64,000 nucleotides of DNA from Lamellibrachia satsuma (taxonomy: Eukaryota; Annelida; Polychaeta; Sabellida; Siboglinidae). The stretch is from NCBI GenBank assembly GCA_033239005.1, contig BSQZ01000080.1, positions 1,734,501 to 1,798,500 on the forward strand, read 5' to 3'. A model generated the notes under the pieces. It did no database searches and had not been told where the DNA came from. It saw only the letters and a program-made list of their open reading frames with translations. The position numbers were made by a program, and so were the translations under genes. Below are positions 22,801 to 33,768 of this stretch, piece after piece. Every line of letters begins with the position of its first letter. The first letter of the stretch is position 1.

Positions 22801-24294
22801 AAATGACACACATATAAATATGACAGTGTCACTGATAACTTTACGGAACATTTTTGTTAACATAAACAAATTACGTGTGCTATACCACCATGAATAAGTT
22901 CGCAAAAAGTTGAATTTACATTGCAGCTGAAAGCTACTGTTCTGCCCAATGGCATTTTCTCCTAAATTTCTCCCAAATATCCAAACTAAATGGGGCAGAA
23001 CACCATCCTGAAATTGTAATATGTCATTTACCTAATAAAGGACTATGCACAGTAAAAAAAATGGTGATCATATGACTTGTCTGACATTCTCATTTTTGGT
23101 GCTGAAATTTGTAAAATACAGAAAAAGGTACTTTAAGGCTGAATTATTCTGAAAGTACAGTAACATGAAGCCTACTCAAATAATGTTATTGGCAGTATCC
23201 ATGACAATAGATTGTGACAATTTGGACATTGTACGGCAATACAAGAATGAAATACAGACTACTGAAATCCTTCTCGGGAAAACATGTTCTATTCTATTTT
23301 CGTGTATCCAGTATACACATTGTCCTTTGTCCTGTCATTCTTGAATTTTGCATAGATAATCTATTGTCTACATATTCAGCAAATTTCAGATATATTGCTT
23401 GAAAACTTCTCAAGTTAGAAGCACCTGAAAACAGTTAAAAAATAAGGTGCATTTTGGGGCGCTTACCCCCTGTTTGCATCATAGGGCGTTACAGATACAA
23501 TTTGCATGCAATCCTTAATTTTTTGCAGAAGTGCTCAGGTATAGCTACTTATTAATACGTTAAAATTTAAGCAAATTCTGAGACATCAACTTTTTGACCA
23601 TTGGTTGATTTGACATGGAATGACCCATCAGTCTATATCAGTTTACTCACCCTCCTTGAGCATCCCCATCCGCAGACACTTATGGAAGCGACATGCCTGG
23701 CATGCCCTTCTCCTGCGTTTTGTGATCATGCAGTTGCTGCTTGCTGGGCATGTGTACTCGATGTTACCTGTCAAAATATTACCAGAATTAACAATCTTCC
23801 CACTCCCAGAAACCTATAACACTTTATCTCTGAATGCAATGTTTTTTAAAACACTGTATTAAAATAATCAAATGAACACCATGTACATATCAGCACTAAG
23901 GAGGTTTCCATGCCAGGTCAAAAATACTCCACCAAGTAAATCACATGTACTTCCTACCTCGTACGGTTCGTTTGAAGAATGCCTTGCAAGCCTCACAAGA
24001 TGCCACCCCATAGTGGAAGCCTGACGCAATGTCACCACACACAAGACACAGGCGATTGGGGCTTTTACAACCGTCACTGTCCATTCCAGGCTTGTCGTCA
24101 AAACTCTCTGGCGATGAGGCTCCACAGCTGAGGTCCCCATCCTCACCGCGATATGGCAAGTTCATGGAATCGATGTCATCATAGCCATTCAGTGAGAGGC
24201 CAAGACCTCCAATTGTACCACAGGATGAGGAAAACATGGAACAGTCACGTTCCAGTTTGATCCCCAAGTTCTCACGCTGCTCATATCCCATCAT
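13570..24294 (-). CDS. ERR: ERR-B: complete estrogen-related receptor-like nuclear receptor, 418 aa, six coding exons
   Basis: Orphan nuclear receptor of NR3B type, expected to bind extended AGGTCA half-sites and to act without an obvious ligand. Coding exons: 23958-24294, 23651-23767, 21960-22079, 18953-19114, 14349-14621, 13570-13817. Summed length is 1257 nt including TAA, and every junction is phase 1. Domains: A/B 1-80; DBD 83-148 with P-box CEACKA at 100-105; RGGR extension at 159-162; hinge to 192; LBD 193-418. The LBD has [11 protein letters not shown], the signature WAKQVPGF (240-247) running into LSDQM, and an AF-2 helix LLSEMLEY (408-415). Lys242 and Glu411 sit where the coactivator charge clamp is expected. 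Length fits the family (about 420-450 aa). Start: first ATG after an in-frame TGA. Odd: 19 tandem copies of the acceptor before the fifth coding exon. Confidence 0.88.
13818..14348 (-). other. ERR-B intron 5
   Basis: 531 bp, AT-rich, nothing recognised. The ERR-C counterpart is 2.8 kb. Confidence 0.8.
14349..14621 (-). CDS. ERR: ERR-B coding exon 5: LBD helices 4-8
   Basis: 273 nt, phase 1/1, proximal acceptor CTGCAG|GGTTCC, donor CCTG|GTACGC. It encodes [20 protein letters not shown], a beta-turn region with GILVFADDF, and [17 protein letters not shown]. Its first 21 nt plus about 39 nt of upstream intron form the 60-bp minisatellite unit at 14600-15739, so several alternative acceptors exist. 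The part nearest the acceptor (14515-14600) is about 98% identical to ERR-C, the rest only about 80%. Confidence 0.92.
14600..15739. repeat. 60-bp splice-site-containing minisatellite, 19 units
   Basis: Nineteen 60-bp units in perfect register from 14600 to 15739. On the minus strand each unit holds TTTGTCTTTCTGTATATTAA, CCTGTGTGTTTGCCTGCAG and then the first 21 nt of ERR-B exon 5. Seventeen units keep CTGCAG|G; two (around 14681 and 14741) read CCGG and lose the AG. Read in the receptor frame, the array encodes a hydrophobic 20-residue repeat ([20 protein letters not shown]) with no stop between the exon and 15049, where one unit has TAG. ERR-C has a single copy with the same flanks, so this expansion is specific to ERR-B. 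Confidence 0.95.
15990..16640 (-). mobile_element. Penelope-like retroelement fragment (C-terminal GIY-YIG region)
   Basis: From 16637 downwards the frame reads [16 protein letters not shown], then [20 protein letters not shown], a [11 protein letters not shown] segment and TYISETK, followed by a stop and recognisable remains ([22 protein letters not shown]). This is the region leading into the GIY-YIG endonuclease of Penelope-like elements. The canonical YIGETGR is degraded to YISETK and stops interrupt the frame. A dead, 5'-truncated copy. Confidence 0.75.
17145..17225. repeat. Two-copy direct repeat
   Basis: TGTGCACTGGTGCATATAGG appears twice, about 50 bp apart. Confidence 0.8.
18953..19114 (-). 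CDS. ERR: ERR-B coding exon 4: LBD helices 1-3
   Basis: 162 nt, acceptor TATGTTGCAG, donor CCAG|GTTGGT, phase 1/1. It encodes [20 protein letters not shown], then LPDDEYKL and [20 protein letters not shown]. The ADREL-xxx-IGWAK segment is the helix 3 signature of ERRs. Confidence 0.92.
19115..21362 (-). other. ERR-B intron 3, LBD side
   Basis: Holds a truncated LINE (19530-20375). The stretch 21180-21480 is clearly richer in G+C than its surroundings and borders the candidate alternative exon. Nothing else recognised. Confidence 0.55.
19530..20375 (+). mobile_element. 5'-truncated non-LTR retrotransposon (L2/CR1-type), reverse transcriptase C-terminus
   Basis: The plus-strand frame reads [44 protein letters not shown] and [19 protein letters not shown], then after one stop [34 protein letters not shown] and [10 protein letters not shown]. 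This is the thumb and C-terminal tail of an L2-like reverse transcriptase. It ends in a TATCTTATCTTATT tail. An internal stop (19854-19856) shows it is dead. Confidence 0.8.
21480..21601 (-). CDS. Candidate alternative exon in the ERR-B hinge-LBD intron
   Basis: It begins after the acceptor CTGTTTGGCAG and can end at TCTCG|GTGAGCC (21480), or further on at a GTGAGT donor at 21366. In the phase left by the hinge donor it is open to a TGA at 21363-21365 and gives a cysteine-rich peptide (CPRC, then CCIAGKW). At least 127 nt are identical to positions 1-127, ending about 15 nt outside the acceptor. Neither donor returns to the LBD frame, so it would end the protein without an LBD. No family recognised; it may be non-coding. 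Confidence 0.3.
21960..22079 (-). CDS. ERR: ERR-B coding exon 3: C-terminal extension and hinge
   Basis: 120 nt, acceptor GTTGGCAG, donor CAAA|GTAAGC. It encodes [16 protein letters not shown] and the hinge ending TMQPRIQ. The donor was chosen because its phase and the one-base remainder join to the LBD exon as N-NKILAALL, matching YNKIVSHLL of vertebrate ERRs. Reading on past the donor stays open for 41 codons to the TAA at 21835-21837, so a DBD-only product through intron retention is possible. Confidence 0.78.
22080..23650 (-). other. ERR-B intron 2
   Basis: Mostly occupied by foldback element copy 2; remaining flanks align with the ERR-A intron near 2.7 kb. No coding signal. Confidence 0.7.
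22357..23626. mobile_element. Foldback / MITE-like element, copy 2
   Basis: Inverted-repeat ends of about 100 bp: GTCATTCTGTGTCAAATCAA at the left and TTGATTTGACATGGAATGAC at the right. It sits in a different intron from the ERR-A copy, so it is an independent insertion, and its right end is 24 bp from a DBD exon. Confidence 0.65.
23651..23767 (-). CDS. ERR: ERR-B coding exon 2: second zinc finger
   Basis: 117 nt, phase 1/1, acceptor TTTGACAG and donor G|GTGAGTAA. It encodes [30 protein letters not shown] and MGMLKEG, closely following the vertebrate ERR second finger. It is separated from exon 1 by only 190 bp. Confidence 0.93.
23958..24294 (-). CDS. ERR: ERR-B coding exon 1: A/B region and first zinc finger
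   Basis: 337 nt ending in a phase-1 donor, G|GTAGGAAG. It encodes A/B residues 1-80, with a SUMO-type IKLE motif, a [13 protein letters not shown] patch and an acidic/serine stretch, then the first zinc finger (Cys83, 86, 100, 103). Relative to ERR-A it has one extra codon (Ser43). A 5'UTR extension probably runs to 24385, where TTGTTTCAG forms an acceptor; the aligned acceptor exists in ERR-A. Confidence 0.9.
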
Positions 24295-26957
24295 GTTTCA
24301 GCCGGGCACACGTCAATGCGCCAACAAAAACAGGTGTCAGAAATGAATCGTGTCAGGTTGGCATCACATGAAGGTAGGTGACAAACTGAAACAAAGTAAC
24401 AACACTTGGTATTCATCATCTAAAAGTAATATGAACAAATTAGAAAGAAGGATCAGCTGCATGCCATGAAAAAGCGCTATGTAGAAATAACAGTTATTAT
24501 TATTAATTCGTTAATGCTCAGGGAGTCTAATCGTTTTCAGAATTTAAAAATACTTATCAATTACATCAGCTTTGACATGTTTTGCCATGGTACTTTACGG
24601 TGAATAAAGCGTGGTGTGCAAAGAAAACATGTTTTATATACAGCTTGAACATTGCGATCAAACTGCGTGCTTTACAGCATTTATTTATAGTGCAAAAATT
24701 CTGAAAATACCTAATACGTTTCTTCTCACTTTCATTTTGGGAAGTGATAAAAGCTACAAAAATTGTGTAACTCACAAAATGGTGTTTGCAGTCAAGGACA
24801 AAACACAACACCATTGAAAAAGCCTATCAAAAAATGTTTGTTGAGTGCTCTATTCTAATAGGTTCACTCTAATCTTAAAAGCCCCTCTTCAATTTGACTC
24901 TTTTTAGTCTCTTTTCAAATTCATTTTCTTAAAAAAATCAAAGATGGCAATGTACACATATGTTGATGAACCCTGGGCTCGATTTTAATGATAATCTGTT
25001 ACTCCAAGCACCCTAGATTTGGTACAAATTACCAGACCTGTTGGTGCAGGAATTCACTTTATTTAATGCAATTTTGCCCACCACCAACATTTCCGTAATT
25101 CCCCAATTAAATATGTTGTTGCTGTCACCACAAGCCCCAGGTATTAGATTGTCTGAGAAATAGGTTTAGACATAAGTAGATTCCTGGTCACCGCCGATGA
25201 CTTTATTACAATCTGATCATTACCTCCACATACAGCAGAATCTGATGACAATAAGTTTACACAAATGCAAGTATTAGATAGCTGGTGAAGTTCTACATCC
25301 AAAATTGTAAACTGTAGAAACCTATCAAAATGTCTAGTGTAAACTTGTTGAGGCCATAAATGTGTCTACTAATCAACAATGGCAGTCAATATGTAAAAAA
25401 ATTCTTTTCAAGATGGGTACAAAAAAGCTAGAACTTATTCAACTGACCCAAGTACACATATCAAATTAGGGCATTAGGGTCATTCCATGTCAAATCAACT
25501 AATTTTCAGGAAATTTGAAAAGTTGATGTCTTAGAATTTGCTTAAATTTTAACCAATGAATAAGTATGTATACCTGGGCATTTCTACAAAAGAACTAAGC
25601 ATTTACATGCTAATTTGTCTGTAATGCCCTATAACGTGAGTGCCCCAAAAATGTACCCATCATTTTTTCATTCTTATGTTATAGTACAATGTCCAAATTG
25701 CTATGTACATCTATTGTCAGGGAAACTGGCAATAACCTTCTGTAGACTTCCACCTGCTACACTTTCAGAATAATTCAGCCTTAAATTTTTACTTTTTCTT
25801 TACATCTTTCAAATTTCAGCATCCAAAATGAGAATGCGAGTCCACCATTTTTTAAATATGCATAGTCCATTATGAGGTAAGCAACATAACAATTTCAGGA
25901 TGGTGTTCTGTCTTATTTAATTTATATTGCAGCTGAAAGTCACTGTTCTGCCCTTTGGCGTTTTCTCCTAAATTGGCCAAAAATATCCTAAATAAATTCG
26001 GGTTCAGTATCCCTGACAATAGATGGTAGCAATTTGGACATTCTAACAAAACAGACTGCTGACATCTTCTGGAAAAAAATTTCTTTTCTATTTTTGTGCA
26101 CCAGGTATACCCATTGTCCTTTGTCTTATCATTCTTGAATTATGTAGAGATAATAATAACACAATTTGCATGCAAATCCTGAGTTTTTTGCAGAAGTGCT
26201 CAGGAATAGCTACTTAGACTTAGTCATTGGCTAAAATTTAAGCAAATTCAGCTGAGACATCAGCTTTTTGACCATTGGCATTGCCTTAGTTGATTTGACA
26301 CGGAATGACCCAGGCCATGGCATATAGGCATTACTGAGTACTGAACTAGTTTTGACATTGTAGGCCCAATTAGTGCAAAAATGGAAATGGAAAGACTCGA
26401 CAAAGCCAATGGCAATGCATTGTCCTGTCACCTTAGCCTTAGGCTTATTGTCAGCATGACGTGTCAGGTAATCCATGTGTGTCGTGGCTGATTAAAATTT
26501 GTCCAACAATCGTTCAAATGATACGGCATCCTGAAGATCTTGATTTAGGCAGACTACGGACAAGAATCGGGATTTAGACATAACCATTGACTGTCATAGA
26601 AAGTAAGAATGGATAACTTTTTTAGTTTTTATACAGTCAATAGAATGAACGGATCACCAATATTATTTTATTTTTAAACCTAGGTCCTAGGCCCTGGGAA
26701 TCATACCGTATGTAATACTAATAGTCATGGCCATGGGGTACAAAGCTTCGTATTTTCCTGAAAATAAAATGTCTCCGTCTTGCCTTAGCCTAGGCTTAGC
26801 CGAGCACTAAAAACTAGACTCAACAGTTTCACTAACTACAACTTTACAAGCGCATTTTTATGCTTCGATTTTTTGCATTGCATGAAAATGCTTAAAACCA
26901 CATTATTTGGGGATAGAATAGCACTTTCGTATTTTTAGTAAATGGTGACAAACTCAC
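24295..26957 (-). other. ERR-B 5' leader and first (non-coding) intron
   Basis: Likely 5'UTR to 24385 (acceptor TTGTTTCAG), then intron up to the donor at 26957/26958. Aligns with 6077-7602 except for the foldback insertion 25477-26311 and local differences near 24420-24930. Confidence 0.5.
25477..26311. mobile_element. Foldback / MITE-like element, copy 3
   Basis: 835 bp with ends GGGTCATTCCATGTCAAATC and GATTTGACACGGAATGACCC, about 115-bp inverted repeats. It is the best-preserved of the three copies. The aligned ERR-A intron lacks it, so insertion followed the duplication or was lost there. Confidence 0.7.
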
Positions 26958-27270
26958 CTGTTTCTGTTTTCCGGCAATGTCAACAGACTCTGTTGCTTTG
27001 TTTTATATACGCGAGTTATAACGCAGAACGTTCTACTATCACGAAGCAGACGGCACAAATGCTGCTAGGACCTAGGTCTACGCTCTTTGCCTAGGTGGCG
27101 TATTTTGGGGAGATGATTGACGTCATTCGCAGAGTCAAGGCCGAGTGCAAAGGAAGTAGACGGTACGTGCCTGATAGCATGTACCTACGCATGCGCTCGC
27201 TTGGCGTTCGTCCAGAAAGGTCATACAACTTGTGTAAGTGCTAATATGATATGATCCTAAAACGACATCA
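26958..27270 (-). promoter_or_regulatory. Putative ERR-B first non-coding exon and promoter region
   Basis: The donor AACAG|GTGAGT at 26958 aligns with the ERR-A donor. TGACGTCA at 27118-27125, CGCATGCGCTC near 27189 (NRF1-like) and AAAGGTCA with AGGTCA at 27218-27223 are in the same order and spacing class as in ERR-A. Transcription start not determined. Confidence 0.4.
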
Positions 27271-27939
27271 TAAAAAATTATATCTGCCTTTTGATCCAAC
27301 TCCTCACGCAATTATTTGTTAGCATCACTGTTAGGTACACTGTGCTTAACTAGTTTCGACTGCGAACCACAAAGCTACCCGACTACCGTAACATCAACGC
27401 TTATACCCAGGCGTCGTACTTGGCATCACAGCCAAGAGTTCGGGAAACACTACCAGCAGACGCTGTTAATACTTCCAACATTCTCTTTTCGGATTCATAT
27501 TAAACTTGTTGATTTCCAATGATTTCTTTCTGAATTTTCTGATTTTTCAATTTTTTTTAATGATTTTGTCTTCGATTTTTTATTTTCTCTATCACGAGAT
27601 GAAATAAAAAAATTCAACATTAATTAATTGATCAACCTTTTAGTACTATTGGCATGGCATGGTGTGGTTGTATTATCTCTATATATTGCTGAAGGGCTCC
27701 AACTGCATTTAGTGTACTGTAGGTATGCATTATTGCATGGCTATCTGTACCTTCAATTATAGTAGCGACACCGTACGGACTTTTTGTGAATCGAAGCTCA
27801 TTCATTGCGGCGCTCAAGTTGATTTCCTACTGATATTGTTTTTGTTTGAAAAAAAATCGCTCAAATGCAGCTTACACTTTTTAATGCAGACAATGTTCGA
27901 ATGACTAAAATGTTTACCGTCCTCCTCGAAAACGTTCTT
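27271..27939. other. Intergenic DNA upstream of ERR-B
   Basis: Partly aligns with 7920-8910. The piece 27610-27870 has no counterpart in the first segment and may be another insertion of unknown type. Confidence 0.45.
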
Positions 27940-30500
27940 ACGGAACAGGAATACACCAGAATATTACACACTGATGAAAACTGGGTTTGTTACAAGTGCC
28001 AGCTGCCTATATGTTCAGTGACTCGTTCTTGTCGTCGACATCTAGTGACTGCACATAATCACTACTAGCAGATGATACAGGGACAGACTCTACAATTGAG
28101 GTAGACGACATTATATTCCACGAACTGCGCTCAGTAAGGAAGAAATGCAGTAAAAACGTCATCGCCTCGCACCTCAACATAAACAGCCTGAGGAACAACT
28201 TTCACGACCTATCAGACTTATTCACAAGTACGCTAGTGGACATTCTGTTTATCACCGAAACTAAATTAGATCCGTCTTTCAAACAGGCTCAGTTTGAGGT
28301 ATCCGGTTACAAGTGTTTCCGAAAAGACCGGAATGATCGCGGCGGAGGCATCTTATAGCGTATGTCAGATCTGATTTATCCACACGTCAGCGACCCGACC
28401 TACAGTTAAACCACGTGGAGAGCATCGTCATTGAAACAATTAACGGTATGTGACCGAACATGAGCGATTGTATTCGTCTATCGGCCACCTTCGATGCTGA
28501 ACTGTACTTTTATTGACGATTTCACTTCTGGTATAGATCGACACACTGTATGTTTATTTCGACAGTATCTTTGTTGTCGGAGATTTAAATTATGACCTCA
28601 GCCAACCAGACAAATCCCAACCTTTGCAAACTGTCTGTGACATATTTGATTTTAGCAATCTCATCAAGAAGCCAACATGTTTTATGAATAACGCACACCC
28701 ATCGATTTTGGATGTTATCCTAACAAATATATAGACCATCGATCCCTTCTGTTTAACATCACTATTCTCACATGCGGCATTAGTGACTGGAACAACCTCA
28801 TTTCTGCTGTCATTAAGGGTACGGCCTCTCCCCAAAGAAACGTAAAATCAAATGTCGCAGCTACGAACATTTTTATGAGAAGGTTTTCAGTGAGACGGTG
28901 GGTGTCACCCTGTTTCATGTTACATATCATGTTACCTGGAGGACATCTACTGGGCTCATGAAACCCTCCTCACGGATGTTTTAGACGAGCATGCCCCGGT
29001 GAAAGGAAAATCTGTCAAAACCAAACAAACTCCGTTTATTAACTCAAACCTTCGCAAAGCAGTTTTTAAAAAGCCAATGCTTTTCAACAAATACCAAGCT
29101 AACGTACACCAGCTAACTGGGAATCTTACCGCAAGCAAAGGAATCTTACTACCAAACTCAAACGCCAATCCATGCAAACTTACTTTATTAAAAGGTGTGC
29201 AAGAAGGCCCAAGTCAAAAGACTTCTGGCCCACAGTGAAACCATTCCTTTCAAACAATGGCCTCATGAAAGACCCCATTATCATCCTATCGGAAAACGAT
29301 GAAATCACACCAGACTTCTGTCTCGGGTATTCTGAATTTTTTTATGTAAATGTCGCACGAGACATAGGAACCAAACGTACCCTGGAATATAATAGCAAAC
29401 CATCCCAGCATCCAAACAATAGCCACACATGTTCCTACTCCCATCACCCCCGAGAGTATACACAGTGTGTATACACACATGTTCCTACTCTCATCACCCC
29501 AGAGAGTATACACAGCGAGTATACACACATGTTCCTACACCCATCACCCCCGAGAGTATTCACACTGTGTATACACAAAATTACAGACCGGCCGGTCATC
29601 TCTAAGCTTTTTTAAACAGCCTTCAACCTCCAACTAAGCGTACATTTTGAGAATAAGTTCAACCCTTTCCTTGGTGCTTGCACTCTGCTGAGATTAGTGT
29701 AGGGTTGGCGCAAGGCACTGGACAGCCATGAGTATGTCACAACCATACTCATGGACCTGTCAAATGCCTCTGACTGCCTCCCTCACGACCTGTTATTGGG
29801 GAAACTGCGAGCATACGGACTCTCGGACAAAGCATGTGCTCTTGTCAGTAGCTACCTCAGTTACAGGAAACAGCGGGTTAAGCTGGGACCACAGTATGGT
29901 GACTGGGCTTAAATCATCAAGGATGTACCACAAGGCTCTATTCTGGGCCCTCTTCTTTTCAATATCTTTATTAATGATATCTTTCACATTCTGGATAGGT
30001 CCTCTCTCTACAACTATGCTGACGATAACACCGTCTTGTGCTCACTCAAACCATTACACTACCATTCGCATGTTGTAAATAATATGGCACCCACTTTTAT
30101 TTTAAATCTCATCGCACTGAAGTGCTCCCAGTATTCCATGCGGAAGGACAAACCCGCGGTCGTCCCTAACGCAAATACGTCCAAATATGGACTTAAATCC
30201 TTTGCGGGGGCCCCGGATCTGGAACAGTCTACCGAACGAACTACGAAACAGCGAAAACTATGGCCAGTTCCGCAGACTAATCCAGAACTGGGATGGTCTC
30301 GAGTGCAAGTGTTCTGCCTGCAGGTCAACCGCTTGTTTTGTCTCTCATATTGTAAAAATTCTATTTTAGTACATGTATGTCTTTTATATTTCTCATTTTA
30401 TCCCTTTTCGTTGATTTTTTTCTTGTTGTTTTACAATTGTTTGTCGAAAAATAGCTGAAATGAGCTAATGTGTAATTTAACCGATGTTAAATAAAGCTTC
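27940..30500 (+). mobile_element. Degenerate CR1/Jockey-like LINE (endonuclease-reverse transcriptase)
   Basis: Plus-strand remains in family order: a Cys motif (NWVCYKCQLP, near 27985), endonuclease motifs (ASHLNINSLRNN near 28170; ITETKLDPSF near 28255), reverse transcriptase motifs (LMDLSNASDCLPHDLL near 29755; VPQGSILGPLLFNIFINDI near 29930; YADDNTVL near 30015) and a C-terminal RIWNSLPNELRNS with CKCSACR. Frameshifts and stops throughout make it dead. A 50-bp triplet repeat (29424-29575) interrupts it. Flanks at both ends match uninterrupted DNA at 8900-8935, so the insertion boundaries are well placed. Confidence 0.85.
29424..29575. repeat. 50-bp tandem repeat, 3 units, inside the LINE
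   Basis: Units contain ACACATGTTCCTACTC and CGAGAGTATACACA. They split the LINE between its endonuclease and reverse transcriptase parts. Confidence 0.85.
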
Positions 30501-32631
30501 TTGTATCTGGTACGATGGATACCCGGTAGTACAACATAGCACATTCATGCTAGAAATTATGAAGTCTCACTTAATTAGGGATTATAGCTAATTAGAGGGC
30601 TTACGTAACAATACAGTCGCCTGGTAGAGTGGTGCCCTTGTTCCCAGCCGCTGTGTGGAGCCACTGTACTGGCCATGCGCCGGGTAGTTTGGTGACGCCG
30701 CCCGAGTGCGTTAGTTGTCACTAATCTATCACGCGTACCTGTTTTTAACAACCACCACTCGTCGATTAGATCTTAAACGTTCATACACGGTTGTTTAATT
30801 ATGTAAATGGAATTATGTAGAAGGGAACTATTAAATTAGACATTGATTGAAGAAAATTTGTTTTTCCAAAGAAGTACTTTCCACTATTAAAGTGGAAATT
30901 CTGGTTCCAAACAATACAAACATGGAATTCTCTACTTACAAACAGTATCTTATGTATCTCATTATATACTTTCAAGAACAGTCACATTCATTATCTAATA
31001 GACTAAGCCAACACGTGTACTGGTGTGATGCGTCTATAGATCATTACGTTACCAATTAAATGACAGAACTACAGAACTTCTTTGTACTTTTTCACGTGTG
31101 AAATCTGGACATGCTCATTAATATGCCCGGGAAACAAGAACAAACTGGGGGTATAAAACTGGGTGCTCTTCTATGAGGACCTGCCCTCCTCCTAGCCATA
31201 CTCCGACCAGAGGGGCAGAAGGTCAGAAAACCCCAAGGGAGTTTGAGGGCAATAATGACAACAGGGCAATAATGATAACATTGTCAATGATGGTGTTAAC
31301 ACAATTTATTATCACCTTCGAGAAAATGCAAGGGCAACATACTGGGATTAATAAACTTTCCCAACTTAAGATTAGTGAGTTTAGTCAATGATAATGTGAA
31401 AATAATCCAGCATTAACATTCCGTATATACACTGATGAACATAATCACAAAGAAATGTTGTCTATTACATAATACACTATGTGCACATACGTTGCTTCTC
31501 TTTCATCACAACGTTAAGTCTTGGTTAACATATAGGACTTTAATTGGCTAACTGACATCGTTGAGATACACAGCTGAATGTAGTAATGTTGTTTTGAAGG
31601 TGTATGTACATGTATGGACATGTGCCTGTAATCAGCACACCAACAAGACGTTCAATATTCTAAAGACCTACATACAAACAAACAACAATTCCTCAAACTT
31701 CATATGTAACACCACTGGTACTTTAGAAACCAAACTATGCCTACCACATTGTCGACTAAAATACCAAAACAATGATTAGTCAGTTAGATGCTGCTAGTTT
31801 AAAGTTCAAGTTCAATGAAGCACTTTAAATGTTGCAAAAAACCTGCTCTCCACTGTCGTAAAATAAACAACAAGCATAAACCAAATACAAACAAGTGTGA
31901 CTTCCACACACTGGCGCAGATTTCACTGACAATTAAATGTAAAAACGTGCTGTTTTGATTAATAAAACGTTAACTTTGATACACATCCCAGTTGAAACTG
32001 TAACTGGGAGAGAACACTAGTTGACAACGGCAGAGATCTGTAGATAGCATGGGTGACATGGTGACATGGATGACATGGCAATATAGCAGCCATTATGTTA
32101 GGCAAATAAACAGGTTATATACCATGAAAAAAACTATAAATATGGAAGTGGTCAGTTTTTTGGTATTGCAGTCCCCAAATCATTAATTCTTTTCTTACTG
32201 TCCATGTACCCTAAGTTGATATAGAAATCATTACATGAAGGTAGTTTACATAAAACAATACAAGTTAAGGGGTACATAACAACTGGACTGACTAGGGTAT
32301 TTCTTACAAGTTATATGATACAGATGACACAAGGAAAGGAACTAGGGCCATAAGAGTTCCTTGTTTTTCAGTTTCTTTGCAGATGGAAAGTTCTACATTC
32401 AAGTGTCTGAGGTAAACTTGGGCAAAGAATGTCCCATGGATCTGCTGCCTTGTGTGGTTACTTATGGCACACAACTAACAATATTGTGGTTGGTTTGAAG
32501 GTGGGGAGCTAAATCTATGAAGTGAAAGAAATATTAAGAAAAACTGATTTTTCAAGGGGGTGTTATAACAGTCAAAACATTCCTTACATTTCTTTCCAAA
32601 CAACCCATTATGTTTTCCCTGTTGAGGAGTC

Positions 32632-32787
32632 ATTGACCAGTGGTAATAGGTATGTCTGTCCAATGCTATTATTGACCAGTGGTAATAGGTATGTCTGTCC
32701 AATGCTATCATTGACCAGTGGTAATAGGTATGTATGTCCAATGCTATTATTGACCAGTGGTAATATGTATGTCTGTCCAATGCTATT
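32632..32787. repeat. 39-bp tandem repeat, 4 units
   Basis: Counterpart of the three-unit array at 11027-11143. Confidence 0.9.
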
Positions 32788-33678
32788 TCAACACTTGGGG
32801 AGCATACCTGGTAGATGCTAAAAAAAGGAAACAGTTTAATCTGCAGCTGTCTGAAGCCAGTCAAAACTTGCCCGCTACGTGCTTCTTCTAAACAATTATA
32901 AATGTAGAAACACATAATATTAAGCACTAGTAACTAGCTGCTGCATATGCCAGTGCATTCTATCTAAATTATTATTTTTGGTGTACAGCATAAAATCATG
33001 ACATTGTGCCAATATCATGGAACATATTAATTACAATCACTCTTTGTTATATACTCAAAACAAGATTTATAAAACATCATCGGCATAAACCTTTTTTACA
33101 CATCAGCATTCGACAATCTACGCAATTAACCTGGTTGCACTCAATCTTGACTGAGGACTTATTCAAAGCTTTCATTAAAATAAACGGCACAAAATAAAAA
33201 CGCTAACTAATAAACACATTAACACGACACTCTCTGTCACACAAATTACTAAATGACGACTAAATCATTTGTGCTTCTGGCAAGTTTCTTAGTCCATAAC
33301 ATCAATATGCTGCCTTTGAGAACGCCGGTAGCGGCACAAGTCTACAAGGATTACATGAAACATGGGACAGTGGGTGTGACCCCCGGGAAAAGAATCAGTG
33401 CCAATCAACAACATGATAGGTGTGATTATTATGATGAACAGCTGTGCCTACTGATATCTTCAAATATTCAACAGTCTGTGTCAATTTAATATATAAAACA
33501 CACTGTTGTCATCTAAACATCGTCATTCAAATAATGCATCTCACCGTGATCACCCACAATGACAACTAGTATGCATTCTGTACCTGCTTTGTTCCAACTA
33601 TATATACTATATACATAGATATCTACAATTGCCATGCTAACTTTTTGTAACCTGGCTATACAGGTGTTTTGTGCATGT

Positions 33679-33768
33679 TTTCAACTTTACTGCTGGCTCC
33701 ATCTACTGGTGTCCCCTCAGTGTACGTGGCTAATAGCGACCCCTGGAGTTAGTGAAAGCTTGTTGTTG
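33679..33768. mobile_element. About 90-bp insertion absent from the first segment
   Basis: Between shared flanks (TGTTTTC and CGAAAGACCC) the second segment carries extra DNA with CTCCATCTACTGGTGTCCCC. Probably a small MITE or SINE fragment. Confidence 0.3.
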
